Source: JBCBGF01 sp038526915
GTDB lineage: Bacteria > Pseudomonadota > Alphaproteobacteria > Rhodobacterales > Rhodobacteraceae
DNA length: 64,000 nucleotides
NCBI GenBank assembly: GCA_038526915.1
Contig: JBCBGF010000002.1
Location: 1 to 64,000, forward strand
Direction: 5' to 3'
The position numbers and the translations under genes were made by a program. The notes below the pieces were generated by a model. The model did not search any database. It saw only the letters and a list, made by a program, of their open reading frames with translations, and was not told the DNA's origin. The first letter of the stretch is position 1. Every line of letters begins with the position of its first letter. Of this stretch, positions 8,779 to 17,013 are shown in pieces.

Positions 8779-9726
8779 ATGAAGTCAATTCTTGCATCCG
8801 TTGCGATTGCGGCAAGTGTCGTGACCGTGCCTGTGGCCGCGCAGGCCGATGGCCATGAATCGCTGAGCTATGTGCTCGTCAGCCACGCCCCCGACAGTGA
8901 TACGTGGTGGAACACCATCAAGAACGGCATCGCTCTGGCCGGCGAACAGGTTGGCGTTGAGGTGGAGTATCGCAATCCGCCCACCGGCGACATTGCCGAC
9001 ATGGCCCGGATCATCGAACAGGCCGCCGCGGCATCACCTGACGGGATTATCACCACGCTCGCCGATTTCGATGTGCTGAAGGGCCCGATCATGAACGCAG
9101 TCGATCAGGGCATCGACGTGATCATCATGAACACCGGCACGCCTGAACAGGCGCGCGAAGTGGGTGCGCTGATGTATGTGGGCCAGCCCGAGTACGATGC
9201 GGGGTTCGCCGCGGGTCTGCGTGCCAAGTCCGAAGGCGTTACCAAGTTCCTCTGCGTGAACCATGCGATCCAGCAGCCCACCGTGGGCGAGCGTTGCCGT
9301 GGTTATGCTGATGGCCTGGGCATCGAATTGGGCGACGCGATGATGGACAGCGGGACTGACCCGTCGGAAATCAAGAACAAGGTCATGGCCTATCTCTCGG
9401 CCAATGAAGATGTCGACGGCATCCTCACCCTGGGTCCTGTCTCGGCCGACCCGACCATTGCCGCCGTCAACGAAATGGGCATCGCCGGTGACATCCACTT
9501 CGGCACCTTCGACCTGGGCGAGGAAATCGTCAAAGGCATCAAGGACGGCACCATCAACTGGGGCATCGACCAGCAGCCCTTCCTGCAGGCCTACCTGCCG
9601 GTGGTCGTTCTGGCCAACTGGGATCGCTACGGCGTTTTGCCGGGCAACAACATCAACTCGGGCCCCGGCTTCGTGACTGCCGATGGGCTTGAGAAGGTGG
9701 AAGCCTTCGCGGGTGAATTCCGCTAG
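8779..9726 (+). CDS. ABC sugar (probably inositol) periplasmic binding protein
   Basis: This 315-residue binding protein is of the ribose/inositol type (Peripla_BP_4). It starts at the ATG at 8779 behind GGGAGGAT. A signal peptide covers residues 1-23 with an AQA-D cleavage site. The mature part shows the family blocks: WWNTIKNGI near residue 38, PDGIITTL near 91, YVGQPEYDAGFAAG near 133 and a hinge region GIDQQPFLQAYLP near 268. It is the first gene of the importer operon and is followed by a terminator-like hairpin that may keep its expression above that of the permease. Its substrate is inferred from the iol context and the operator at 8677; it is not shown by the sequence. Confidence 0.88.
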   Translation: MKSILASVAIAASVVTVPVAAQADGHESLSYVLVSHAPDSDTWWNTIKNGIALAGEQVGVEVEYRNPPTGDIADMARIIEQAAAASPDGIITTLADFDVLKGPIMNAVDQGIDVIIMNTGTPEQAREVGALMYVGQPEYDAGFAAGLRAKSEGVTKFLCVNHAIQQPTVGERCRGYADGLGIELGDAMMDSGTDPSEIKNKVMAYLSANEDVDGILTLGPVSADPTIAAVNEMGIAGDIHFGTFDLGEEIVKGIKDGTINWGIDQQPFLQAYLPVVVLANWDRYGVLPGNNINSGPGFVTADGLEKVEAFAGEFR

Positions 9727-9737
9727 GACAGCCTGAC

Positions 9738-9770
9738 GGGCGCCGCTTCACCGCGGCGCCCGCTTTCTTT
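9738..9770 (+). terminator. Hairpin with T-rich tail between binding protein and permease
   Basis: GGGCGCCGC (9738-9746) pairs perfectly with GCGGCGCCC (9753-9761) across a 6-base loop, and is followed by GCTTTCTTTTC. Because the permease gene continues 30 bases further on the same strand, this is best read as a partial terminator or an mRNA-stabilising stem. Confidence 0.75.
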
Positions 9771-9799
9771 TCAGACATAAGACCTTCGGAGGACCCGAC

Positions 9800-10915
9800 A
9801 TGGCTGATCTGGCCGCAAGCGGGGACGAACGGGTCAAAGCCATCCCGGCCTGGCGCCGGGCCCTGATCCGCCCGGAACTGGGCGGCATGTGCGGCACCGT
9901 CATCGTCTTCGTGTTTTTTCTGCTTTTCGCTTTTGACAGCGGCATGTTTGCGCCGCAGGGCATCATGAATTGGACGATCGTGTCCGCGCAATTCATGATC
10001 ATCGCGGTGGGCGCCTGCCTTCTGATGATCGCGGGCGAGTTCGACCTGTCTGTCGGTTCGATGATCGGCTTTGCTGGCATGATGATTGCGGTCTTCGGCG
10101 TGGTCCTTGGCTGGCCAATGTGGATGGCGATCCTAATCACATTCGCCATGTGCATCGCCATCGGGGCGTTGAACGGCTGGATCGTGATCCGCACCGGATT
10201 GCCCAGCTTTATCGTGACGCTCGCGTTCCTCTTCATCCTGCGGGGTTTCACCATCTTCATCCCGCAAACGGTCGAGAGCAAAACGATCATCGGCGGCATC
10301 CGGGATGCGGCGGAGGGTGATTGGCTCGCGCCGATCTTCGGCGGCAAGATCGGGCAGGGGGTGTTCCAATGGATGGGCGACGCTGGCCTGATAGACACCT
10401 TCACCCGTGGCAACCGCGCCGGTCAGCCGGTGATCGACGGTCTGCCGATGCTGGTGGTCTGGGCGATCCTTCTGATCATCTTCGGCCATATCCTTTTAAC
10501 CCGCACACGCTTCGGCAACTGGATCTTCGCAGCTGGCGGCGATGCCGAGGCTGCGCGCAATTCGGGCGTGCCGGTGAACCGGGTGAAGATCCTGATGTTC
10601 ATGTTCACCGCCTTCTGCGCCACGGTCTTTGCCACCTGTCAGGTGATGGAGTTCGGGTCGGCCGGGGCCGACCGGGGCCTTTTGAAAGAGTTCGAGGCGA
10701 TCATCGCTGTGGTCATCGGGGGGGCATTGCTCACCGGCGGCTACGGTTCTGTTATCGGCGCAGCACTCGGCGCGCTCATCTTCGGCGTTGTCCAACAGGG
10801 CCTGTTCTTCGCTGGCGTTGAATCGAGCCTCTTCCGCGTGTTCTTGGGCCTCATCCTTCTGGGTGCGGTGGTGCTCAACACCTACATCCGCCGCATGATC
10901 ACGGGGGAGAGGTGA
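9800..10915 (+). CDS. ABC sugar transporter permease (CUT2/RbsC type)
   Basis: This 371-residue inner-membrane permease of the BPD_transp_2 family has about nine to ten hydrophobic segments. Recognisable blocks are AGEFDLSVGSMIGF near residue 74, IRTGLPSFIVTLA near 131 and the ATPase-contact region GGDAEAARNSGVPV near 247. It is preceded by TCGGAGGA and is separated from the ATPase gene by one base. It would form the membrane channel for the upstream binding protein. Between TM segments, an insertion of roughly 60 residues (around 155-215) lengthens it relative to RbsC. Confidence 0.9.
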   Translation: MADLAASGDERVKAIPAWRRALIRPELGGMCGTVIVFVFFLLFAFDSGMFAPQGIMNWTIVSAQFMIIAVGACLLMIAGEFDLSVGSMIGFAGMMIAVFGVVLGWPMWMAILITFAMCIAIGALNGWIVIRTGLPSFIVTLAFLFILRGFTIFIPQTVESKTIIGGIRDAAEGDWLAPIFGGKIGQGVFQWMGDAGLIDTFTRGNRAGQPVIDGLPMLVVWAILLIIFGHILLTRTRFGNWIFAAGGDAEAARNSGVPVNRVKILMFMFTAFCATVFATCQVMEFGSAGADRGLLKEFEAIIAVVIGGALLTGGYGSVIGAALGALIFGVVQQGLFFAGVESSLFRVFLGLILLGAVVLNTYIRRMITGER

Positions 10916-10916
10916 C

Positions 10917-11711
10917 ATGAACGCACGTAGCGAGCACGCTCCGATCATCCAGATGAAGAACATCGAAAAGCATTTCGGCAGCGTCATCGCGTTGGCCGGG
11001 GTGTCGATTGATGTCTACCCCGGCGAATGCCATTGCCTGCTGGGTGACAACGGCGCGGGCAAGTCGACCTTCATCAAAACGATGTCGGGGGTTCACAAGC
11101 CCACGAGCGGCGAGATCATCTTTGACGGCAAGCCGATGAACTTCAACGATCCTCGCGACGCGATGGAGGCGGGGATTGCAACGGTGCATCAGCATCTCGC
11201 GATGATCCCGCTGATGTCGGTCAGCCGCAACTTCTTCATGGGCAACGAGCCGGTGAAGAAGATCGCAGGGATCAGCTTCTTCGACCATGATTTCGCCAAC
11301 CGCGTGACGATGGAGCAGATGCGCTCCATGGGCATCAACCTACGCGGACCGGATCAGGCCGTGGGCACCTTGTCGGGCGGGGAACGCCAGACGGTGGCGA
11401 TCAGCCGGGCCGTCTATTTCGGGGCAAAAGTCCTGATCCTGGATGAACCGACCTCCGCCCTTGGTGTGCGTCAGACCTCGAACGTGCTGGCCACTATCGA
11501 CAAGGTGCGCAAGCAGGGCGTGGCGGTCGTCTTCATCACGCATAACGTTCGCCATGCTCTGGCAGTGGGCGACCGGTTCACGGTGTTGAACCGGGGCCAG
11601 ACGCTAGGCACCGCGCAGCGCGGGCAGATCACGCCGGACGAACTGCAGGACATGATGGCGGGGGGGCAGGAGCTGGCCACGCTCGAAGGTTCGCTCGGCG
11701 GGACGGTCTAG
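10917..11711 (+). CDS. ABC sugar transporter ATPase, single nucleotide-binding domain
   Basis: This 264-residue ABC ATPase has Walker A GDNGAGKST near residue 41, signature LSGGERQTV near 146, Walker B VLILDEPTSALG near 167 and the H-loop His in FITHN near 202. CUT2 sugar importers usually have a two-domain ATPase of about 500 residues. A single-domain version resembles FrcA of rhizobial fructose importers and would act as a homodimer. It is the third gene of the importer operon. Confidence 0.9.
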   Translation: MNARSEHAPIIQMKNIEKHFGSVIALAGVSIDVYPGECHCLLGDNGAGKSTFIKTMSGVHKPTSGEIIFDGKPMNFNDPRDAMEAGIATVHQHLAMIPLMSVSRNFFMGNEPVKKIAGISFFDHDFANRVTMEQMRSMGINLRGPDQAVGTLSGGERQTVAISRAVYFGAKVLILDEPTSALGVRQTSNVLATIDKVRKQGVAVVFITHNVRHALAVGDRFTVLNRGQTLGTAQRGQITPDELQDMMAGGQELATLEGSLGGTV

Positions 11712-11717
11712 GGCCCC

Positions 11718-11981
11718 ATGGGCGACGATGCAGAGCCGCCGCGGCCAGAGCGCCCCTCTGGCCGCAAGCGCCACCCCGCGCTCGACATCCGCATCCCGTT
11801 CTTTCTGCCCCTCTGGCGGCGGGTTGTGACGGTTGGGTTTCTCGGCGGTTGGACCGTGATCGAGTTCGTCAACGGCAACCCGTTTTGGGGCCTTTTGACC
11901 GGAGGTTTGGGGGCATACGCGGCGTATGAGTTCTTCGTGACCTTTGATGCCGATGACTTTGGGCGGCGCGACGGGGAGTAG
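11718..11981 (+). CDS. Small membrane protein of unknown function
   Basis: This 87-residue protein follows the ATPase by 6 bases and precedes the dioxygenase by 6, so it belongs to the operon. It has a charged, proline-rich first 25 residues, then two hydrophobic stretches (about 28-48 and 56-72) and an acidic tail (FDADDFGRRDGE). I do not recognise the family. Its position suggests an accessory to the importer or to the enzymes that follow. Confidence 0.7.
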   Translation: MGDDAEPPRPERPSGRKRHPALDIRIPFFLPLWRRVVTVGFLGGWTVIEFVNGNPFWGLLTGGLGAYAAYEFFVTFDADDFGRRDGE

Positions 11982-11987
11982 CCAGGG

Positions 11988-13154
11988 GTGAGCGACCAAG
12001 CCTATTTCTCGGAAGCGGACTGCGACATCGATGCGTTCCGCGCGCTGGTGGGCCGCACACTCGATACGGGCAACGTCCCGCTCGCAGCCACCATAGAGAA
12101 GGGCATTCCGGTCTATGACGGTGCCGCAACTGCCGCGTTACTAGAGGATCCGCCCCGCCGCCGGTCGGCTTTGGCCGAATGGGGTTGTGTGCTGGGCAAA
12201 GGCCCCGGCGTCCTCGCCATCTCCGGTGCGTATCGCGACACCAAGGTTTTGGACGAAGCGACCGCGATCTACCTCGCCATCATCGCGCAGGAGAAAGAGC
12301 AGGGTGCAGCGCAGGCCGATCACTTTGCCACAGCCGGTGCCAATGACCGCGTGTGGAACGCGCTGCAAAAGCTTTGTGACCGCGCGCCTGACGTCTTTGC
12401 GCGCTATCTCGGCAACCCGATCCTCGCCGCCGTGTCTGAGGCCTGGCTTGGGCCCGGCTATCAGATGACCGCGCAGATCAACCTGGTGCGCCCGGGCGGC
12501 AAGGCGCAGGAGGCGCACCGTGACTACCACCTGGGGTTTCAGACAGCCGAGGCGGCGGCGCAATACCCGGCGCATGTGCATGACCTGTCGCCGGTGATGA
12601 CGCTGCAGGGCGCGATTGCGCATTGCGACATGCCGGTGGAGAGCGGGCCAACCAAGCTTTTGCCGTACTCCCAGCTCTATCGGCCTGGCTACCTGGCCTA
12701 CCGGCTGGAGCCGTTCCGCGCGTTCTTTGAGACGGCCTATGTCCAACTGCCCCTGAAAAAGGGCGACCTGCTTTTTTTCAATCCGGCCCTGTTCCATGCT
12801 GCGGGTGACAATGTGAGCACTGACATCCAACGCCTCGCGAACTTGGTGCAGGTCTCATCGCCGCTGGGCCGCGCTATGGAAAGCATCGACCGTCTGGGCA
12901 TGTGCCGCCAACTCTACCCGGTCTTGCGGGCGGCGCAAGCCGAGCGCACGCTTTCGGCTGCGGAGATTGCGGCGGCGATTGCGTCGGCGGCGGAAGGCTA
13001 TTCCTTCCCCACCAACCTTGAGCGGGATCCGCCTATCGGGGGGCTTGCGCCGGAAACGCAAGCGGCATTGATGCATCGGGCGCTGGAGACCGATATGGAC
13101 GAGGGTGAGTTTGCCCAAGCGCTGGCCGCACAGGCGGATCGGCGGCGCGCGTGA
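11988..13154 (+). CDS. Phytanoyl-CoA dioxygenase (PhyH) family protein
   Basis: This 388-residue protein begins at GTG 11988. It has the Fe(II)/2-oxoglutarate facial triad expected of PhyH-like oxygenases: His177 and Asp179 in HRDYH, and His270 in NPALFHAAGDN. Arg282 in DIQRLANL is placed to bind 2-oxoglutarate. These enzymes hydroxylate small molecules or acyl chains in the cytoplasm. It is flanked by the inositol importer and an IolB-like isomerase, so its substrate may be an inositol derivative such as a methylated or otherwise substituted inositol. That is inference; the family alone does not give the substrate. Confidence 0.83.
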   Translation: MSDQAYFSEADCDIDAFRALVGRTLDTGNVPLAATIEKGIPVYDGAATAALLEDPPRRRSALAEWGCVLGKGPGVLAISGAYRDTKVLDEATAIYLAIIAQEKEQGAAQADHFATAGANDRVWNALQKLCDRAPDVFARYLGNPILAAVSEAWLGPGYQMTAQINLVRPGGKAQEAHRDYHLGFQTAEAAAQYPAHVHDLSPVMTLQGAIAHCDMPVESGPTKLLPYSQLYRPGYLAYRLEPFRAFFETAYVQLPLKKGDLLFFNPALFHAAGDNVSTDIQRLANLVQVSSPLGRAMESIDRLGMCRQLYPVLRAAQAERTLSAAEIAAAIASAAEGYSFPTNLERDPPIGGLAPETQAALMHRALETDMDEGEFAQALAAQADRRRA

Positions 13155-13167
13155 AGGAGGATGCTTG

Positions 13168-13977
13168 ATGACAAACCTGCTGCGCCGCCCCAAAGGACCC
13201 ACTGGCCGGGTCCACAATATCACCGCTGAGAGCGCGGGATGGGGTTACGTGGGGTTCGACCTGTATCGCATGGACGCCGCGCAGTCCGCCGCGGACCAGT
13301 TCGACGACCGTGAAGCGATCCTGGTTCTGGTGGAGGGCCTCGCGGAGATCAAAGTCGACGGGGCCGAGTTGGGCACTAGGGGGGACCGGCTCAGTGTGTT
13401 CGACAAACGTCCGCCGCATTGCCTCTACGTCCCCCCGAAAGCCGCGTGGCAAGTGACTGCCACGACCACCTGCACGCTCGCGGCCTGCACCGCCCCCAGC
13501 CCCGGCGGCCGTCCCGTCACACGCCTCGGGCCGGACGGCATCACCCTCACCGAACGCGGCACCGGCACCAACACACGCTACATCCACAACATCGCGATGG
13601 AGGATCGCGATGTCGCCGACGGTCTTCTCGTGACCGAGGTCTACACCCCGTCGGGCCACTGGTCCTCTTACCCGCCGCACCGGCATGACGAGGACGACTT
13701 TCCGAACATGACCTACCTGGAAGAGACCTATTACCACCGCCTCAACCCGGCCCAAGGCTTCGGCATCCAGCGGGTCTTTACCGAAGATGGCAGCCTGGAT
13801 GAGACGATGTCTGTCGCAGACCACGACGTGGTCCTGGTCCCTAAAGGCCACCACCCCTGCGCCGCGCCCTATGGCTATGAGATGTACTATCTCAATGTCA
13901 TGGCCGGCCCGCGTCGTAACTGGCGCTTCCGGAACCACCCCGATCATGATTGGATCGCCGTCCGCGATCAGGGCTAA
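13168..13977 (+). CDS. iolB: 5-deoxy-glucuronate isomerase, canonical IolB type
   Basis: This 269-residue KduI/IolB cupin starts at ATG 13168, seven bases after a perfect AAGGAGG. Metal-site motifs are PPHRHD (His171, His173), LEETYYHR (Glu185/186) and KGHHP (His229), followed by APYGYEMYYLNVMAGP, which is the usual IolB C-terminal block. It fits canonical IolB better than the copy at 634-1476. Its separation from iolC/D and its pairing with the PhyH-family gene suggest either duplicated function or a side branch of inositol breakdown. Confidence 0.87.
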   Translation: MTNLLRRPKGPTGRVHNITAESAGWGYVGFDLYRMDAAQSAADQFDDREAILVLVEGLAEIKVDGAELGTRGDRLSVFDKRPPHCLYVPPKAAWQVTATTTCTLAACTAPSPGGRPVTRLGPDGITLTERGTGTNTRYIHNIAMEDRDVADGLLVTEVYTPSGHWSSYPPHRHDEDDFPNMTYLEETYYHRLNPAQGFGIQRVFTEDGSLDETMSVADHDVVLVPKGHHPCAAPYGYEMYYLNVMAGPRRNWRFRNHPDHDWIAVRDQG

Positions 13978-13991
13978 GCGACACGGCGACC

Positions 13992-14750
13992 ATGACGTTT
14001 TCAGATGTTCTCGCAGGGCTGGAGCCCGTGGTCTTTGCCGTGCTTCTGGCCAGCAGTTTTCTTGGCTCGTTCATGACCGTGGCCCTTGGCATCGGCGGCG
14101 GGGCCCTTCTTTTGGCGATCATGGCGACGTTCCTGCCGCCTGGGGCCCTGATCCCGGTCCACGGGGTGATCCAACTGGGATCAAACGTCTTCCGCGCGGC
14201 CGTGATGATCGGGCACATGCACTGGCCCCCTTTGCTGGCCTTTGCATTTGGCTCCGTCGGCGGCGCGGTGGCGGGGGGCGCGCTGGTCGTGAACCTGCCG
14301 CCGGGGCTTGTGCTGATCGGCATCGGGCTCTTTGTGATCTGGAGCGTGTTGCTGCGCCCGCCCGCCTGGCTTGCCCAAATCCCGCTCGTCAACGGGGCGA
14401 TCTCAAGCTTTCTGACGATGTTTTTCGGCGCCACGGGCGTCTTCGTGGCGAACTTCGTCAAGGCGCTGGGGCTGCCGCGACAGGGCCATGTGGCCACGCA
14501 TGCGGTGTTCATGACCGTGCAACACGGGCTGAAGATCTTGGTGTTCGGCCTTCTGGGCTTTGCCTATGGCCCCTGGATCGGGTTCATGCTTGCGATGATT
14601 GCCGCGGGTTTTCTGGGAACGCTTGCGGGGCGCAGTGTCCTGAACCGGATGTCGGATCACGGCTTCAAACGCGCCTTGGACATCGTTCTAATCCTGATTG
14701 CCTTGCGCCTGATCTGGCAGGGCATCGACGCCTTGGGTGTGCTGCAATAG
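13992..14750 (+). CDS. TauE/SafE-family membrane permease
   Basis: This is a 252-residue integral membrane protein with about seven to eight hydrophobic helices and the repeated glycine-rich turns of the TauE/SafE (sulfite exporter-like) family, for example ALGIGGGALLLAIMA near residue 32 and FFGATGVFVANF near 142. The start at ATG 13992 follows the IolB stop by 14 bases. Family members move small anions such as sulfite, sulfoacetate or other organic acids. Here it may export or import an acid connected with the inositol locus. It could alternatively lead the next gene set, which begins 89 bases later. Confidence 0.8.
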   Translation: MTFSDVLAGLEPVVFAVLLASSFLGSFMTVALGIGGGALLLAIMATFLPPGALIPVHGVIQLGSNVFRAAVMIGHMHWPPLLAFAFGSVGGAVAGGALVVNLPPGLVLIGIGLFVIWSVLLRPPAWLAQIPLVNGAISSFLTMFFGATGVFVANFVKALGLPRQGHVATHAVFMTVQHGLKILVFGLLGFAYGPWIGFMLAMIAAGFLGTLAGRSVLNRMSDHGFKRALDIVLILIALRLIWQGIDALGVLQ

Positions 14751-14839
14751 CCACGTTGCCGTCGCAAAGCCCCGATCGTCCCATTTTGCACCCATTTTCC
14801 CGGTAAATCTGGCCCTCAACAGGCAGGCCGGAGCAACCG

Positions 14840-16105
14840 TTGGTTATTCCCTTTCACGTGACAGAGATGCTGCGCCGCGTAATGGCGCGGTACGATGCGG
14901 ATAAGACGCCACGGCAGATGGCGCCGAACGACGATGCGTTCGATACGCTGCGCCCGACGCGCAAGATCACGGACCGCACGATAGCCAGCTACTGGGCGCG
15001 GCTTCGGGGCCTCTCGTCACAAGCGGCACAGGACCAGATCGCCGATCCGGCTACCGTTGCGGCGGGCGAGGCCTATAGCGCGAACATCGAAAACTTCATC
15101 GGGACGGTGAAGGTGCCTGTGGGCGTCATCGGGCCATTGCGCCTCACGGGCATGAACGCGAACGGCGATTTCCATGTGCCCTTGGCCACGACGGAGGCGG
15201 CCCTCGTCGCCTCCTACGCGCGTGGGGCCTATGCCGCCACAAAGGCGGGCGGGATCAGTACGGCGGTGCTGTACGAGGGCGTGATCCGCACCCCGGCTTT
15301 TGTCTTTGCGAACTTGCTGACGGCGGGGCAGTTCATCGAATGGGTGGTGCGCAACGTCGACATGTTGCAAGCCGCGGCTGAGGCCACGACGCGGCACGGC
15401 AAGCTTGTCTCGCTCGAACCCTTCATCGACAACAACGTGGCCTTCCTGATCTGCCGCTACACCACCGGCGATGCGGCGGGTCAGAACATGGTGACCATCG
15501 CGACCGAGGCGCTGTGCCACAAGATCGCGGAGACCTGTTCGATCCCGATCGACGCCTGGTATATCGAGGGGAATTTCTCGGGCGACAAGAAAGCCTCTGC
15601 CCTGGGTATGGTCACGGGTCGGGGCCGCAAGGTCAGTGCGTCCGTCACCTTGCCTGCGGGCATCGTGGAAACCGTACTTGGGACAACCGTTCAGGACATG
15701 CTCGACTACGGGCGGGTCGCCAATCTGGGCTCGCTCCTGTCCGGCCAGCTTGGCGCACAGGCGCATTATGCCAACGGCCTTGCCGCCTTCTACATCGCTA
15801 CCGGTCAGGACGCGGCCTGCGTGGCCGAAAGTGCGATGGGCGTGACCCGGATGGAGCCGCGTGGCGATGATCTTTATTGCTCTGTGACGATGCCCAACAT
15901 CCTGGTCGGCTCAGTGGGCGGCGGTACGGGCCTGCCCAGCCAAAGCGCAGCGCTTGAGATCCTAGGGCTGAAAGGTGCGGGGCAGGGGGCGGCACTGGCC
16001 GAGGTGGCAGCCGCCACCTGTTTGTGCGGTGAGATTTCGATTGTCGCGGCAATCGCTGCGGGCGAGTTCACCCGCGCCCATGCCCGGCTGGCGCGCGACC
16101 GATGA
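14840..16105 (+). CDS. HMG-CoA reductase family protein, class I-like
   Basis: This 421-residue protein matches the catalytic part of class I HMG-CoA reductases. All four catalytic residues are in place: Glu119 (PLATTEAAL), Lys250 (SGDKKASA), Asp324 (ATGQDAACV) and His414 (FTRAHARLA). The NADPH-binding segment GDAAGQNM is at 210-217 and the SVGGGTGLPSQ loop is at 358-368. There is no membrane anchor. The TTG at 14840 follows GGAG at a suitable distance; the ATG at 14867 is the alternative start. The family reduces HMG-CoA to mevalonate. This genome also has ispG, and no other mevalonate gene is in view, so the role is probably specialised. It heads a seven-gene operon with every junction overlapping. 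Confidence 0.88.
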   Translation: MVIPFHVTEMLRRVMARYDADKTPRQMAPNDDAFDTLRPTRKITDRTIASYWARLRGLSSQAAQDQIADPATVAAGEAYSANIENFIGTVKVPVGVIGPLRLTGMNANGDFHVPLATTEAALVASYARGAYAATKAGGISTAVLYEGVIRTPAFVFANLLTAGQFIEWVVRNVDMLQAAAEATTRHGKLVSLEPFIDNNVAFLICRYTTGDAAGQNMVTIATEALCHKIAETCSIPIDAWYIEGNFSGDKKASALGMVTGRGRKVSASVTLPAGIVETVLGTTVQDMLDYGRVANLGSLLSGQLGAQAHYANGLAAFYIATGQDAACVAESAMGVTRMEPRGDDLYCSVTMPNILVGSVGGGTGLPSQSAALEILGLKGAGQGAALAEVAAATCLCGEISIVAAIAAGEFTRAHARLARDR

Positions 16106-17013
16106 CCCTGGCGTCGCGACTGTGGATCTACCAGGCCGAACGGTTTCCCCTGAAGAAAACCGTCCCGCTGCTGGCAGTGTTCTCGGCCGCGAGCATTTGT
16201 GTCTCAGCGGCTTTGGCGGACCGTCCCATCCCCGGATGGGGGGCGTTTGCGGCAGGGTTCATCGTGGCGCTGGCGATCTTTTTCCAGATGCGGGTCTGCG
16301 ATGAATGGAAAGACGCCGAAGACGACCGCCGCTATCGCCCAGATCGCCCGATCCCGCGGGGGCTTGTCAGCGGTCGCCTGATCCTGTCGCTGGGGGCTGC
16401 GACCGTTCCCATCGCCGCGCTTGCCGCCTGGCTCTGGCATCCGCCTGTCTTGTGGCTGCTGGCCCTCGTCTGGGTCTGGCTGGCCGCCATGACCGCCGAG
16501 TTTGGCGTGCCGGAATGGCTCAAGGCGCGGCCCTTTCTTTATCTTGTCAGCCACATGGCCATCATGCCGTTGATCGACCTCGTACTCACAGCGATAGAGT
16601 GGTTGCCGGCGGGCGGTGCGTCCAATGGGCTGTGGGTGTTTCTGGCGTTGAGCTTCGTCAACGGCTGCATCCTTGAGATTGGCCGCAAGCTTTGGGCGCC
16701 CGAGGCCGAGATCGCAGGTGTCGACACCTACTCTCGCCTGTGGGGGCCGTCGCAGGCCGCACTGATCTGGATCGGTTGCGTGGCCCTGGCCGCGGCTTTG
16801 CTCACAGTGCTGGGGTATGCGACCGGCACAGGTCCGGCCACGCTCGCTCTAGCTCTTTTGGGACTGGGCGTGTGCGTGGCCGCAGCACTTTCCTACAGGC
16901 GCGCGCCGACCCCCAAAGCGCAGGACCGCATGGACACGGTTTCGGGCCTTTGGGTCTTCTTCTGCTATGCCGTCGCAGGCTTCCTGCCGCTTTTGATTAA
17001 AGGCGCGGCGTGA
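16102..17013 (+). CDS. UbiA-superfamily prenyltransferase
   Basis: This is a 303-residue integral membrane protein with about eight or nine helices. The first aspartate-rich motif, CDEWKDAEDDRRYRPDRP (near residues 57-74), is a UbiA-type diphosphate/Mg site followed by the typical RPIPRG. The second motif region around GRKLWAPEAE and GVDTYSRLWG (near 190-215) is weaker than the DxxxD of UbiA proper. Such enzymes move a prenyl group from prenyl diphosphate to an aromatic or other acceptor, or act on related lipid substrates. It overlaps the reductase by ATGA and the dikinase by GTGA. The acceptor is unknown. Confidence 0.85.
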   Translation: MTLASRLWIYQAERFPLKKTVPLLAVFSAASICVSAALADRPIPGWGAFAAGFIVALAIFFQMRVCDEWKDAEDDRRYRPDRPIPRGLVSGRLILSLGAATVPIAALAAWLWHPPVLWLLALVWVWLAAMTAEFGVPEWLKARPFLYLVSHMAIMPLIDLVLTAIEWLPAGGASNGLWVFLALSFVNGCILEIGRKLWAPEAEIAGVDTYSRLWGPSQAALIWIGCVALAAALLTVLGYATGTGPATLALALLGLGVCVAAALSYRRAPTPKAQDRMDTVSGLWVFFCYAVAGFLPLLIKGAA

